Below, piece by piece: positions 46,420 through 56,242 of a stretch of DNA of 64,000 nucleotides. Numbering within the stretch: position 1 is the stretch's first letter; the number at the start of each line of letters is the position of its first letter. Origin of the DNA: Opitutia bacterium UBA4506. Its GTDB lineage: Bacteria > Verrucomicrobiota > Verrucomicrobiia > Opitutales > Puniceicoccaceae. The stretch covers positions 13,195 to 77,194 of the forward strand of contig DGMY01000081.1 of the NCBI GenBank assembly GCA_002388665.1. Reading direction: 5' to 3'. The position numbers were made by a program, and so were the translations under genes. The notes under the pieces are model-generated. The model saw nothing but the letters and a program-made list of their open reading frames with translations, did not search any database and was not told where the DNA came from.

Positions 46420-47670
46420 TCAAGGATTGCGGCGTTCGACCGGGACTTCCTCCATATTCCCGAAGTCTTCAAAGACCTCTGGCCCAAAGCCTTCATCTGA
46501 ATCCAGTTCTTCGGATTCAATCAATGTAGGAGTGGAGCTCGGAATAATTTCGGGGGCGGTAGGACCTTCGTCGTCTTCTTCAATCACCATGGTTTCACCA
46601 CCCGCATTGAAGGAATTAACAGGATCCGAAGCGCGCGGCGGCAAAATCATCTGCGAAGATGAGCTGGAAGGAGAAGGCGACAATTTTGAGGTAGACGAAG
46701 CTGGTTTTACCTTAATATCTGCACCGGCCCGCAAGCGGCGCGGATCATCCAGGCCATTGACGGAGAGCAGCTCGGCAGAACTCATACCGTATCGATTTGC
46801 GATCCCTGAGACGGTTTCTCCGCTTCGAACGGTGTGCACTGCGGTATATTGCGAAGGATCCACATCAACAGTCAGAACCTCTTCTTCCACTGCTGTCACC
46901 GTAATCTCGCCGGGCACAATCAACCGTTGTCCAATCCGAATACGGTCGCTGCTCATATTATTCAACCCCTTGATCCGAGAGACTGAGGTACCCGCCCGCA
47001 CCGCGATCTCAGAGAGAGTGTCCCCCCGACGAACTTCGTAGATGGTAGTTCCCGGAACGGTTTCTGTCTCCACAATCGTATCGGTAATGGTTTCGCTCCC
47101 GTAACCGGAAGGAACTAAAATCTCTTGTCCCACTTTGAGCTGACTGTCGCGGCTCATACCGTTTGCTTCGAGCAAAGCGGAAAACGATACGTTATAATCC
47201 TTCGAAAGTCCCCACATCGTGTCCCCACTCTGCACAGTGTACGGCACATAGGCCTCTTCCGTGGTCACAGTGACGATTTCTTCCGCGCCACTATTGAACC
47301 CATTCTGAAGCCCTGGATTGAACGGCGAGTCTCCACCGTCGGTGTAAAATTCATCGGAGGTTTCCGCAGAACCCATGTTCATTGAACCAGCCGCAGACGG
47401 GCGGGTTGGAACGGACCGAACTTTGGCGGCTCTGCCATCCTGACCGGATGTCGAAAATCCGCTATTGAATGAAGGATCAATATCCTTCGAGTCGACAGGC
47501 AACCCTTGTTCCTGGGCCAAAACCGCAGTGGGTACCGTGACGTTCTGTTTTGCTAATCGGTGCTCCTCCCATTGCCGGTCAATCGACTGACAGCCGGGCT
47601 GCAAGAGTAAGGCTCCGATTAGGAGAACGTGGCCAATAATAACGAGACTAAATACTTTGAAGAACTTCAT
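46420..47670 (-). CDS. LysM-repeat cell-envelope lipoprotein within the dcw cluster
   Basis: 416 residues from the ATG at 47670 (MKFFKVFSLVIIGHVLLIGALLLQPGC; a probable lipoprotein signal with the Cys about residue 27). Three LysM domains follow: YTVQSGDTMWGLSKDYNVSFSALLEANG..., YEVRRGDTLSEIAVRAGTSVSRIKGLNN... and HTVRSGETVSGIANRYGMSSAELLSVNG.... LysM binds GlcNAc-containing glycans, here probably peptidoglycan. The N- and C-terminal regions are Ser/Pro/acidic low complexity, and no amidase or peptidase domain is visible. Its place between ftsW and murD suggests a structural or regulatory role at the septum. This is an unusual dcw member. Confidence 0.88.
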   Translation of the reverse strand: MKFFKVFSLVIIGHVLLIGALLLQPGCQSIDRQWEEHRLAKQNVTVPTAVLAQEQGLPVDSKDIDPSFNSGFSTSGQDGRAAKVRSVPTRPSAAGSMNMGSAETSDEFYTDGGDSPFNPGLQNGFNSGAEEIVTVTTEEAYVPYTVQSGDTMWGLSKDYNVSFSALLEANGMSRDSQLKVGQEILVPSGYGSETITDTIVETETVPGTTIYEVRRGDTLSEIAVRAGTSVSRIKGLNNMSSDRIRIGQRLIVPGEITVTAVEEEVLTVDVDPSQYTAVHTVRSGETVSGIANRYGMSSAELLSVNGLDDPRRLRAGADIKVKPASSTSKLSPSPSSSSSQMILPPRASDPVNSFNAGGETMVIEEDDEGPTAPEIIPSSTPTLIESEELDSDEGFGPEVFEDFGNMEEVPVERRNP

Positions 47671-47739
47671 GTGCGAGCGGTGGAAAGATTCTTTGCGAGA
47701 GCACTCCTCAAGCAAACGTTAAATTCGATAATAATCGGT

Positions 47740-49023
47740 TTAGCGAGGGTTTAAAAGCTCCAAAACTACTCTCCGGTACACTTCCCCCCGATCTGCGTAC
47801 CCCGAGAACTGATCAAAACTGGCAAAGCCCGGGCTGAACAGGATGGTGCCCCCTTCTCCAGAGCGGCGGAAGGCTGACCGAACAGCGGCATCCAGTCCCC
47901 CGTGAATGACGACGGGCACCCCTTCCTGTTCCAATAGAAATGATAACTCGTCAGCGGTACCCCCGATCAGATCCGCCGTAGCGATTCGCCCCGCGATGGC
48001 CCGAGCGAACCGCGCGAGGTCGCCCCCCTTTGACAGTCCCCCTCCAATCCATGCGATCGGCCCCGAGACCGATTCGCATGCAGCCAATGCCGCGTGAAAA
48101 TTTGTGGCCTTCGAGTCATTGACAAATCGGCGCCCGTGACCTTCCGCGATCGTCTCACATCGGTGACTCAACGGTTGAAATTCCAAGGCGCTCTCTTTCA
48201 GCCTGCCAGGATCACGGCCAGAATCAGTCCACCAGGATTGCGCCAACCGGTATAGGCGCGCATAGGGTTCAACCGCAAACAGTCCTCGCTCAATCGCGAA
48301 ACCCTCCCCACAGTTGACGAGGATCAAATTGTCCGGCACGGCAAATCCAAACTGCTTTGCGTGAAATCCGACTTCTTGCTCCGCATAAACCGGGATGCCG
48401 CTAGCGACCAATCTCCATTTTGCCTCGAAATAGTCCCGCATGGATGAATGCCAATCGAGGTGGTCCTCAGCGAAATTCGTCCAGAACGCCACATCTCCAG
48501 AAGGTTGGGCCCAATCGTGCAGTTGAAACGAGCTGACTTCCGCCGCGGCCCATTCTCTTTGGGGAGATTCCAGAGCACAAGATGAGAGCGGGGTTCCAAT
48601 ATTTCCGCAAGCCACCGCAGTTTCCCCGTTTCGATTCAGTGCCTGCTCCAACAGAGTGGTCAGAGTGGTTTTCCCATTCGTCCCAGTGACGCAGAGGAGC
48701 TCTCCGGCCCAAGCCGAGTGAGCAAACTCCATCTCCCCGAGAAGCGGGAGTCCACTTGCCTCCGCGAGTCGCCTCCACGGATGGCTGGGAGGAAACCCAG
48801 GGCTGATCACCCCGAAACTATACTCCCCTCGCCGCGGTAAAAATACAGCGTTCGCACCGGAAACTTTTTCATCGAAAAGCTGAGGAACCAGCCCCTTCGA
48901 TCGCAGCAAATCTGCTACCGCTTGCCCACTGAGCCCAGCCCCGAGCACGGGGATCGTAGTACCTTTTAGATCCTCAGAACGAACCCGCACGGAAGAGGAA
49001 CAACTCTCCCCGCCCTCACTCAT
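47740..49023 (-). CDS. murD: UDP-N-acetylmuramoyl-L-alanine--D-glutamate ligase
   Basis: Adds D-Glu to UDP-MurNAc-L-Ala. 427 residues from the ATG at 49023, which overlaps the mraY stop by 4 bases (ATGA). The frame extends to 49107 inside mraY, but that part is not needed. Motifs: VLGAGLSGQAVADLL, the P-loop CVTGTNGKTTLTTLL, NFAEDHLDWHSSM, FVNDSKATNFHAALAA and FSPGFASFDQFSGYADRGEVYRRVV, all typical of MurD. Confidence 0.94.
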   Translation of the reverse strand: MSEGGESCSSSVRVRSEDLKGTTIPVLGAGLSGQAVADLLRSKGLVPQLFDEKVSGANAVFLPRRGEYSFGVISPGFPPSHPWRRLAEASGLPLLGEMEFAHSAWAGELLCVTGTNGKTTLTTLLEQALNRNGETAVACGNIGTPLSSCALESPQREWAAAEVSSFQLHDWAQPSGDVAFWTNFAEDHLDWHSSMRDYFEAKWRLVASGIPVYAEQEVGFHAKQFGFAVPDNLILVNCGEGFAIERGLFAVEPYARLYRLAQSWWTDSGRDPGRLKESALEFQPLSHRCETIAEGHGRRFVNDSKATNFHAALAACESVSGPIAWIGGGLSKGGDLARFARAIAGRIATADLIGGTADELSFLLEQEGVPVVIHGGLDAAVRSAFRRSGEGGTILFSPGFASFDQFSGYADRGEVYRRVVLELLNPR

Positions 49024-50120
49024 CTCAAACGCAACGAGGCGAGGCCAGCAATCGCACACAGAAAGGAGATGATCCAGAAACGAATGACCACCTTGTTCTC
49101 GTTCCATCCTTTCAATTCAAAGTGGTGATGGATCGGTGCCATGAGGAAGATTCGCTTGCGCCGGGTCTTGTAGGAACCGACTTGCAGAATGACCGACACA
49201 GCCTCGACCACGAATATCCCTCCTACGATCACCAAGGTGAAGGGTTGGTGAATCATAAAAGCGATGATTCCAATGAGACCTCCAAGAGCTAAGGACCCCG
49301 TATCTCCCATAAAGACCTCCGCCGGATGGGCGTTGTACCAGAGGAATCCAAGACTCGCACCGAGCAAGGCAGAACAGAAAATCGCAAGCTCACCGGTTCC
49401 CGGCAAGAAGCTGATTAACAGGTAATCCGAGATAATCGCATTTCCTGCAAAATAGGCCATGGGCCCGATGGCCAGGGCGGAGGTCACCGTACAACCGATC
49501 GCTAAACCGTCGATCCCATCTGTCAAATTGATCGCGTTACTGGAGCCCGCGAGGATCAAAAACAGGAATGGAAAGAGGATCCAGATCGGCATGGTCTCGA
49601 CGACCACGTCTTTGTAAAAAGGAAGCCACAATTCACGAATGCTCTCTGCGGTCATTGGATGCAGCAAAAGTATGGCCAGAGCTACCGCCGCGATCAACCC
49701 TTGCCCGAGGAGCTTGAGCCGACCGTTTAATCCGTCGCTGTTCTTACGGCTGACTTTTCGGTAGTCATCCGTAAAGCCAATTACCGTGAGCCCCGCATAC
49801 ACGAACCAAGCAACAATTACATACACATTGGGCTTCGCAAAAAGGAAGACCGAGATCGAGATCGAGCTAAAGAGGATGAGCCCTCCCATGGTCGGCGTAT
49901 CTTTCTTTCCGGAATGAAGCACTGCCAACTGTCCAACGACCTCCTCACTCCGGCCCGCCTCCTTCATTCGAAGGTTCCGAAGAAAACGAATGATTCGCGG
50001 ACCCAGCACCAGGGCTAATATAAAGGAGAGCAATCCAGCCATGACCGCACGCACTGACAAATAGCCAAAAAGACGGAGCGGCCCCCAATAGGATTCAAAC
50101 TGTTCGAGATAGGTAAGCAT
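49020..50120 (-). CDS. mraY: Phospho-N-acetylmuramoyl-pentapeptide transferase
   Basis: Transfers phospho-MurNAc-pentapeptide to undecaprenyl phosphate to give lipid I. 366 residues with about 10 membrane helices. Signatures: KKDTPTMGGLILFSSI, IGFTDDYRKVSRKNSDGLNGRLKLLGQ (Asp-Asp pair), SNAINLTDGIDGLAIG, AHPAEVFMGDTGSLALGGLIG and the late MAPIHHHFELKGWNENKVVIRFWI. It lies 6 bp after murF and overlaps murD. Confidence 0.96.
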   Translation of the reverse strand: MLTYLEQFESYWGPLRLFGYLSVRAVMAGLLSFILALVLGPRIIRFLRNLRMKEAGRSEEVVGQLAVLHSGKKDTPTMGGLILFSSISISVFLFAKPNVYVIVAWFVYAGLTVIGFTDDYRKVSRKNSDGLNGRLKLLGQGLIAAVALAILLLHPMTAESIRELWLPFYKDVVVETMPIWILFPFLFLILAGSSNAINLTDGIDGLAIGCTVTSALAIGPMAYFAGNAIISDYLLISFLPGTGELAIFCSALLGASLGFLWYNAHPAEVFMGDTGSLALGGLIGIIAFMIHQPFTLVIVGGIFVVEAVSVILQVGSYKTRRKRIFLMAPIHHHFELKGWNENKVVIRFWIISFLCAIAGLASLRLR

Positions 50121-50126
50121 TCGACG

Positions 50127-51533
50127 TTAATTGATGGTTAGCGCAAGGGAATCCAGGATCGTTTCCAAGTGAAATTTTCGAGATCCTTTCAGAAATATTG
50201 GTCCTTGCGATGCTCCGATGGATTTCACTACGGAGGCGGCATCACTGGCCACCACAACAGCACCCGCTTCCCCGACTTTTTCGCGAAGATCCGGAGCCAT
50301 TTCACTGGAGAGCCCACCCACGAGAAAAACGCTGTCTCCAGCACGAACCGGAAGGACTTTCGCAAGGTCTCGGTGCCAGCTGACACCATCTGCTCCCAGT
50401 TCCTCCATGCCTCCTACTACCCAAATTCGCGGACCGCTCGGATATCGACGATCAAAGTAGTGAGCAGCATCCAGTACTGAGGAAGGATTCGCGTTGTAAT
50501 AGTCTGCGTAAATCGTGCGCCCACCTGCAGTGAGAATCTCTCCTCTTTGGGTGGCGGGTTTCCAGGAACCCAGTCGGCGGACAATCTCTTCGTCTGGGAT
50601 TCCTTCATCCCGGGCTACAAGGGCGGCCAAACAGGCGTTCTCAATCATCCCTGCGGTCCCCTCCATCGATCCGAGGAGTACAGACTCCCTTCCCTTCGAA
50701 TGAAGTGACACCAAGTCCTTTTCAACTCGATAAGACCAAGTAGTCCCGGGCAAAACCATTTCACTGCCAGATACATGGGGAAGCACCCACTGTACTCCTT
50801 TTGGAGATACAATCTCGCTAAAGGCTTTAAAACGGGCACATGCCGGACCAAAGTATGCTCCTTCTGAGGCATATTTTGCCAGGACTGATTTTTCCCCGGC
50901 AACCCCGTCCAGTGATCCTAGATTCTCGAGGTGGGCAGGAGCAATTGTCGTCACAACAGAGATTTCAGGCAACAGCATCGCTGCCAGCTGGTCCATTTCC
51001 CCTTTCTCGCTAATTCCCGCTTCTAAAACCGCGCGCCGATGATGAGAGCGCAGCTCGAGTTCACACAAAGGAATCCCGAGATAGTTATTGAGATTGCCCG
51101 GTGTCACATAGGTATCCTCCTCGCCGAGCAGCATACCGAGCATCTCCTTGGTGGAAGTTTTGCCGCAACTTCCGGTCACAGCGATGAGTCGCCCGCCCCA
51201 GTTTTTTCTCCACTCGCGCCCGAGCAATTGAAACGCCCGTAAGGTATCCGCAACGACAATTTGCGGCAAAGGTAGTGTCGGCTGAGGTTCGCTGACCAAG
51301 GCCGCTGCAGCATGTTTCTCCAGAGCCATACCCAGAAAATCATGACCGTCTCGCCGTTCCGTCTTCAACGCGACGAATATCTCTCCGGCCTCAATCCTGC
51401 GTGAGTCGATAGAGAATCCTAAAGCCCCTGAAAACGATTCAGGATGAACCCATTCCGGTTGAAGCGTTTCCTCCAGAAACGATCGGCCGAAGACCATTGG
51501 ATCTTCCATCCGTTGCTCTCGTTCGCTTCCCAT
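50127..51533 (-). CDS. murF: UDP-N-acetylmuramoyl-tripeptide--D-alanyl-D-alanine ligase
   Basis: Adds D-Ala-D-Ala to the UDP-MurNAc-tripeptide. 468 residues. Motifs: GFSIDSRRIEAGEIFVALKTERRDGHDF, the P-loop AVTGSCGKTSTKEML, TPGNLNNYLGIPL, EAGISEKGEMDQLA, ENACLAALVARDEG and YADYYNANPSSVLDAA. It follows murE at 12 bp and precedes mraY at 6 bp. Confidence 0.95.
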   Translation of the reverse strand: MGSEREQRMEDPMVFGRSFLEETLQPEWVHPESFSGALGFSIDSRRIEAGEIFVALKTERRDGHDFLGMALEKHAAAALVSEPQPTLPLPQIVVADTLRAFQLLGREWRKNWGGRLIAVTGSCGKTSTKEMLGMLLGEEDTYVTPGNLNNYLGIPLCELELRSHHRRAVLEAGISEKGEMDQLAAMLLPEISVVTTIAPAHLENLGSLDGVAGEKSVLAKYASEGAYFGPACARFKAFSEIVSPKGVQWVLPHVSGSEMVLPGTTWSYRVEKDLVSLHSKGRESVLLGSMEGTAGMIENACLAALVARDEGIPDEEIVRRLGSWKPATQRGEILTAGGRTIYADYYNANPSSVLDAAHYFDRRYPSGPRIWVVGGMEELGADGVSWHRDLAKVLPVRAGDSVFLVGGLSSEMAPDLREKVGEAGAVVVASDAASVVKSIGASQGPIFLKGSRKFHLETILDSLALTIN

Positions 51534-51545
51534 GCCCCACTCCCG

Positions 51546-53132
51546 TCAGGCTCCGGGTCTCAACTGCTTTACCCGAATCAACTCCCGCGCAACCAACCGA
51601 TCATCAAACGGTACGATGGTGTCTCCAAACTCCATAAATGGCTCATGGCCTTTGCCTGCAATCAAGACGGTGTCGTCCGGGCCCACTGCATCCAATGCGA
51701 GACTGATTGCACGACGGCGGTCTTCCACAAACTCAACTCGCTCGGGCTTTGAGACGCCCTTCTGCATGTCGTCAAAGATCTGGTCCAACGACTCCGAACG
51801 CGGATTGTCGGCCGTCACCCAGCAAAAGTCCGCAAAGGTTTGGCCCACATGCATCATCAATGGGCGCTTCCCCCGATCACGGTCGCCACCACAGCCAAAG
51901 ACCAGATGAACTTTACCGGGGGTAATCTCACGAAGGACTTCAAGGGTGGAACGCAGCGCATCATCCGTGTGTGCGTAGTCGACAAAGACTTCGTACGGTT
52001 GACCGTCGTCCACCCGCTCCAAACGGCCGGGAACCCCGGGAAACTTCTTCAGGATTGAAGCTACTTTCTTAACATTGCAGCCCGATTCAGCAGCGATCGC
52101 CAAAGCCGCCAACATATTGGACAAATTGAACCGTCCGGCCAAATTCGCTTTGATTTTGTATTCACCTTTTGGGGTCACCAATCGAAAGGTCACACCTGTT
52201 CGTGAAAACTCTACATCCTCCGCTCGATAGTCTGCGTCTCCAGCAACCCCAAAGGTGATGCAGGCCGCATCCTCCCCGAGGTCCGCAACAAGCCGCCGCC
52301 CATAGGGATCGTCAATATTGATGATCGAGCGTTTTGGAGTCGACCCGATACCTCCGTCAAACAGGCGCCGCTTCACCTCGTAGTACTCGTCCATGTCTTC
52401 ATGGTAGTCGAGGTGGTCCTGTGTCAGGTTAAGAAATACAGCGATATCAAAACTCATCCCCTCCACACGGCATTGGTCAATCCCATGAGAGCTCACCTCC
52501 ATCACTGCCGATTTGCAATCCGCATTGATCATCTGGCGGAAGAGCGAGTAGGTATCGACCGATTCGGGCGTTGTCTTGTAAGAGGGCACGGTCCGTCCTC
52601 CGAGGTCATAATGGATGGTACCCACGAGACCCGCTTTCCCGTGCTCTGCAGCCAACAACTCCCGAGCGAGCCAGGAAACCGTTGTCTTTCCGTTCGTTCC
52701 AGAGATTCCTACTGTGTGCAGCTTCCGGTCGGGCCACTGATAGAAGTTCCCGGCGATCGCAGCCAGTGCACGTGGGACCGATTTTACTTGAATGAAAACC
52801 ACACCCGAATGCATCCCCGGCGCATCCTCCGTTACAATTCCTGCCGCGCCGCGGTCAATCGCTTCTTCAACGAACAATCGTCCATCCGTGCGCAGTCCTT
52901 TTCGGGCGAAGAAGAGACTCCCCGGAATCACGCGACGGCTGTCTGTAATGATCGAGCGAACTTCTTGATCCAAGGAACCTTTATGAACGAGTACATCCAC
53001 CCCTTCGATAATGTCGCGAATCTTCTGCCCTGCCGGCTGATTCGGAGTACCCCCTCCGCCAAAAGGAACCACGGTTGGCGACCAAAACCGGTTCTCGATC
53101 AGGGTACTAATTTGAATGTCCGGCAGTCTCAT
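51546..53132 (-). CDS. murE: UDP-N-acetylmuramoyl-L-alanyl-D-glutamate--2,6-diaminopimelate ligase
   Basis: Adds the third residue of the peptidoglycan stem peptide. 528 residues. Motifs: ITDSRRVIPGSLFFARKGLRTDGRLFVEEAIDRGAAGIV, the P-loop GISGTNGKTTVSWLA, EVSSHGIDQCRVEG, LNLTQDHLDYHEDMDEYYEVKRRLFDGG and VDYAHTDDAL. The specificity motif is DNPR (in TADNPRSESLDQIF), which points to meso-diaminopimelate rather than lysine. The start overlaps the ftsI stop by 4 bases. Confidence 0.95.
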   Translation of the reverse strand: MRLPDIQISTLIENRFWSPTVVPFGGGGTPNQPAGQKIRDIIEGVDVLVHKGSLDQEVRSIITDSRRVIPGSLFFARKGLRTDGRLFVEEAIDRGAAGIVTEDAPGMHSGVVFIQVKSVPRALAAIAGNFYQWPDRKLHTVGISGTNGKTTVSWLARELLAAEHGKAGLVGTIHYDLGGRTVPSYKTTPESVDTYSLFRQMINADCKSAVMEVSSHGIDQCRVEGMSFDIAVFLNLTQDHLDYHEDMDEYYEVKRRLFDGGIGSTPKRSIINIDDPYGRRLVADLGEDAACITFGVAGDADYRAEDVEFSRTGVTFRLVTPKGEYKIKANLAGRFNLSNMLAALAIAAESGCNVKKVASILKKFPGVPGRLERVDDGQPYEVFVDYAHTDDALRSTLEVLREITPGKVHLVFGCGGDRDRGKRPLMMHVGQTFADFCWVTADNPRSESLDQIFDDMQKGVSKPERVEFVEDRRRAISLALDAVGPDDTVLIAGKGHEPFMEFGDTIVPFDDRLVARELIRVKQLRPGA

Positions 53133-54910
53133 TGGGTGTTCTCCGTCAGGGCCATGAGGGGGCCTCCGATGACCCCTTCTGGTACGATTTGCAAATGATG
53201 GGAGGCGGTCTCTGCGATACTCCGAAATACTGGAGCAGCAACAACACCGCCGTAGCCGACCCCTTTTAGCTGCGGATCTTCCACAACTACGGTGATCACA
53301 ACCTCTGGATTGTCGGCTGGTAAAAATCCACTAAAGGATGCCACGTGGTGGCGGTTCGAATACTTTCCGTCAATGATCATCTGGGTGGTTCCAGTTTTTC
53401 CAGCGGCTCGAAATCCGTCCACGTAGGCTCGGCGTGCGGTCCCCTCCGGTCCGACAACCCCCTCGAGGAAGCCAGCCATTTCCAGGGCTACTTCCTCCGA
53501 AATGATTCGCTCTTCCGGTGCCGGGCTAAAACGGATCACCGTGTCTCCGTTTGAGTCGTAGACGCTCTTGACCAAATTCAACGGACGTCGTACGCCACCC
53601 GCAGCGATGACGGACATCGCGGAGTGAACCTGTACGGGTGTCGCCGAAACCGCATGCCCCATTGGCAGGCGGGAGATGGTCAATCCATCCCACGCTTTTA
53701 CCGGATGGAGAATCCCCCTCGATTCAGCCCCTAACCGCAGCCCCGTCTTCTCTCCAAAGCCGAAGGCCCGAGAGTACTCATACATCCGTTCGTCTCCCAG
53801 GGTCATCCCGAGCAAGGCCGCTCCGCGGTTACTTGATTTTACCACGATGTCTTTGACCGATAGTTCGTCGTACTGATGATGGTCAGCTGGCATACGAACG
53901 GTACGACCGTTATATTCGACACGGGAGTTACTGCAGTCAAATAGGGTGTCAGGTGTGACGAGATTCTCATTCAACGCTCCCGCGGATGCCACAATCTTAA
54001 AGGTCGATCCGGGCTCGTACACGGTAGTCAGCGCCCGGTTCATCCAGGATGACTTCGGCGATTCTCCGTGAAAGTTCGGGTTAAAGGTCGGACGATTAGC
54101 GAGGGCGAGGATCTCTCCAGTCTTCGGATCCGAGACGATGATCGAGGCGGACTTTGGAGAGTACTTTTCCATGATGGAATCCAACTCACCTTCCACTTTG
54201 GTTTGGAGGACCAAGTCGATGGTTAGCTCCACACCCAACCCGGGCCGGGGGGCGACTTCCCGCCAACGGAACTGTGCGAGCTCGCGACGACGCCCGTCTT
54301 TCTCCGACTCACGCCAGCCTGCCTGCCCTTGCAGGTAAAAGTCCATCGCCTGCTCGACTCCGTAATATCCTCCCCCATCGTTTGCCACGAAGCCAATGAG
54401 GTGAGCAGCCATCGAACCAGCCGGATAGATCCGCTGATTCTTGTAGTTTCCATACACACCGCGTATTTCCAATTCGCGGATCAAATCGTAGTCTTCTGGA
54501 TAGACCGCGTCGGAGAGTTTCACCCAACGAACGGGGCGAACTTCCCCGGTGGATGGATTACGGCGCTCGCGCTTTTCGAACGCTTCGCGAATTCGGCTCT
54601 CGGGCAGATCCAGTATCTCTGCCAACTCTGGGATCTTCGTAAAGTCTTCCCGCACGAGGGACTGAGGGTCCACCCCCAGCTCGATAACCGTCTGAGTCGA
54701 GGCCAATAGATTGCCCGCTCGGTCAACAATCGGACCGCGTGGGGCCACAAGTCGGTCGTAACGACCTCGGCTTTCCTCTGCATATTGGACATAGTGCTCA
54801 GGATCCAATACTTGTAAGTGAAGCAGACGCGCAAAAACCCCGGCAAAACCGAGGAAGATCGCAGTCAATATTAGGCCATATCGAAATGCCCCTATGTAAG
54901 GAGGACGCAC
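53129..54910 (-). CDS. ftsI: Septal penicillin-binding protein FtsI (class B PBP)
   Basis: The transpeptidase that crosslinks septal peptidoglycan together with FtsW. 593 residues from a GTG at 54910. A single membrane helix (about 11-30) is followed by the dimerisation/pedestal region (RGPIVDRAGNLLA...). The transpeptidase motifs are STFK (302-305), SSN (359-361) and KTGT (505-508). No PASTA domains. The dcw position after ftsL supports septal function. It overlaps murE by 4 bases. Confidence 0.94.
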   Translation of the reverse strand: MRPPYIGAFRYGLILTAIFLGFAGVFARLLHLQVLDPEHYVQYAEESRGRYDRLVAPRGPIVDRAGNLLASTQTVIELGVDPQSLVREDFTKIPELAEILDLPESRIREAFEKRERRNPSTGEVRPVRWVKLSDAVYPEDYDLIRELEIRGVYGNYKNQRIYPAGSMAAHLIGFVANDGGGYYGVEQAMDFYLQGQAGWRESEKDGRRRELAQFRWREVAPRPGLGVELTIDLVLQTKVEGELDSIMEKYSPKSASIIVSDPKTGEILALANRPTFNPNFHGESPKSSWMNRALTTVYEPGSTFKIVASAGALNENLVTPDTLFDCSNSRVEYNGRTVRMPADHHQYDELSVKDIVVKSSNRGAALLGMTLGDERMYEYSRAFGFGEKTGLRLGAESRGILHPVKAWDGLTISRLPMGHAVSATPVQVHSAMSVIAAGGVRRPLNLVKSVYDSNGDTVIRFSPAPEERIISEEVALEMAGFLEGVVGPEGTARRAYVDGFRAAGKTGTTQMIIDGKYSNRHHVASFSGFLPADNPEVVITVVVEDPQLKGVGYGGVVAAPVFRSIAETASHHLQIVPEGVIGGPLMALTENTQ

Positions 54911-54926
54911 GTTTGTCTAGCCTCCA

Positions 54927-55292
54927 TCAATCGTTAAAGGCCACTTCCATCGGCTTGCCGTAAGGGACAAGCCGCACAACTCGGTTCCCATCGGCATCCG
55001 TGGTGCGTTCGACTTGGGCAATCTGGTTCCAGTCCGGACGCTTGAGCGAATCGCCCACCATACGAATCAACTCATCCGGCCGTTGGGCTTCCGCCAAACG
55101 AGCGCTCATGTAGCGATTCTTTCGAGTGAGATCCTGGAGAGTTTTCTCGTGGTCTTCGATCTGATCCGCGGTCCGGCTGATTTGGCGTTGGATCCAGACC
55201 TGCGAGAGCCCCCCAAATAATGAGACGGCAAGAAACACTCCCAACAAGAGTAGGTTGAGAGGTGGAAGGTAGCTGCTGGGAGAATTTTTCAT
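54927..55292 (-). CDS. ftsL: Probable FtsL cell division protein
   Basis: 121 residues. A short cytoplasmic N-terminus, one membrane helix (PLNLLLLGVFLAVSLFGGL), then a coiled coil (IQRQISRTADQIEDHEKTLQDLTRKNRYMSARLAEAQRPDEL), which matches the FtsL layout. The sequence itself is poorly conserved, as is normal for FtsL; the identification relies on topology and on its place between rsmH and ftsI. Its start overlaps the rsmH stop by 4 bases. It would form a complex with FtsQ and an FtsB-type partner at the septum. Confidence 0.82.
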   Translation of the reverse strand: MKNSPSSYLPPLNLLLLGVFLAVSLFGGLSQVWIQRQISRTADQIEDHEKTLQDLTRKNRYMSARLAEAQRPDELIRMVGDSLKRPDWNQIAQVERTTDADGNRVVRLVPYGKPMEVAFND

Positions 55293-56242
55293 GATGATGC
55301 GTTTTTGATGAGAACGCGAAGTCGGGAGGAACGGCTTCGCGGGTTGCGCTGAATCTCGGCCTCGTCTGGACGCATGGGCCGGGTGAAGGGAAGCTTTGCT
55401 TCGATGGTTCGCTCGTCTTGGGTGCGGGAATCGTTGGCGCCAACCGGACGACCGGCGCGAGCACGGAAAAATCGCTTCACAATACGGTCCTCCAGCGAAT
55501 GAAAGCTGATGACCGCCATGCGTCCGCCCGGAGCCAGTTTTTCAAATCCTGCAGGCAAGGCCCGGTGAACCGCGTCGAGTTCCCCGTTGATCGCGATGCG
55601 GATTCCTTGAAAACTGCGGGTAGCCGGATGGAGCCGCCCACGCGCCGCTACTCCGGGCACTGCTGAGCGAATCAATTCCGCCACGCTCGAGGTCCGGCTC
55701 AATTGATCGCCGCCACGCGCTTTCATGATCGCACCCACAATCCGACGCCAGAACTTCTCTTCACCGAAGTCACGGATCGCTTCCACGAGCTCACTCTCCG
55801 ATGCAGTTTCCAAAAACTCGGCCGCAGAGCATCCTTTCGTAGGATCCATGCGCATGTCCAGCGGGGCATCTCCCCGAAAAGAAAATCCGCGGTCAATCTG
55901 GTCCAATTGAAACGAAGATACGCCGAGGTCGAAAAGCATCCCGTCAAATCCGGACTCGTCCAATTCCTCCAAGTCGCCGAAATCCACCCAATGGAAAAAG
56001 AACCGACCCGGAAATTCTGTCGCAAATTCTTCAGCTCTGTCCCGCGCAGCTGGATCACGATCCAATGCAGTTAGCTTGTTGTCCGGATGAGCTTCCAAAA
56101 TAGCGCGCGAGTGACCGCCGCCACCAAAAGTTGCGTCGAGGAAATGTCCCCCACGATCCGCATTGAGCCCTTCGATGCACTCTTGCAAGAGGACGGGCTC
56201 GTGACCGCGATTTTCCGTTACCTGTTCTATATCCTTAGACAT
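55289..56242 (-). CDS. rsmH: 16S rRNA (cytosine(1402)-N(4))-methyltransferase
   Basis: Methylates N4 of C1402 in 16S rRNA using SAM (formerly MraW). 317 residues. Motifs: GHEPVLLQECIEGLNADRGGHFLDATFGGGGHSRAIL (SAM-binding), FDGMLFDLGVSSFQLDQIDRGFSFRGDAPLDMRMDP, ATRSFQGIRIAINGELDAVHRALP and GGRMAVISFHSLEDRIVKRFF. Its first codons overlap the end of mraZ by 8 bases. Confidence 0.96.
   Translation of the reverse strand: MSKDIEQVTENRGHEPVLLQECIEGLNADRGGHFLDATFGGGGHSRAILEAHPDNKLTALDRDPAARDRAEEFATEFPGRFFFHWVDFGDLEELDESGFDGMLFDLGVSSFQLDQIDRGFSFRGDAPLDMRMDPTKGCSAAEFLETASESELVEAIRDFGEEKFWRRIVGAIMKARGGDQLSRTSSVAELIRSAVPGVAARGRLHPATRSFQGIRIAINGELDAVHRALPAGFEKLAPGGRMAVISFHSLEDRIVKRFFRARAGRPVGANDSRTQDERTIEAKLPFTRPMRPDEAEIQRNPRSRSSRLRVLIKNASS

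Noticed and set aside
47740..49107. Longer MurD start at 49107
   Set aside because: The extra 28 residues lie wholly inside mraY; the ATG at 49023 gives the usual ATGA overlap and a normal N-terminus.
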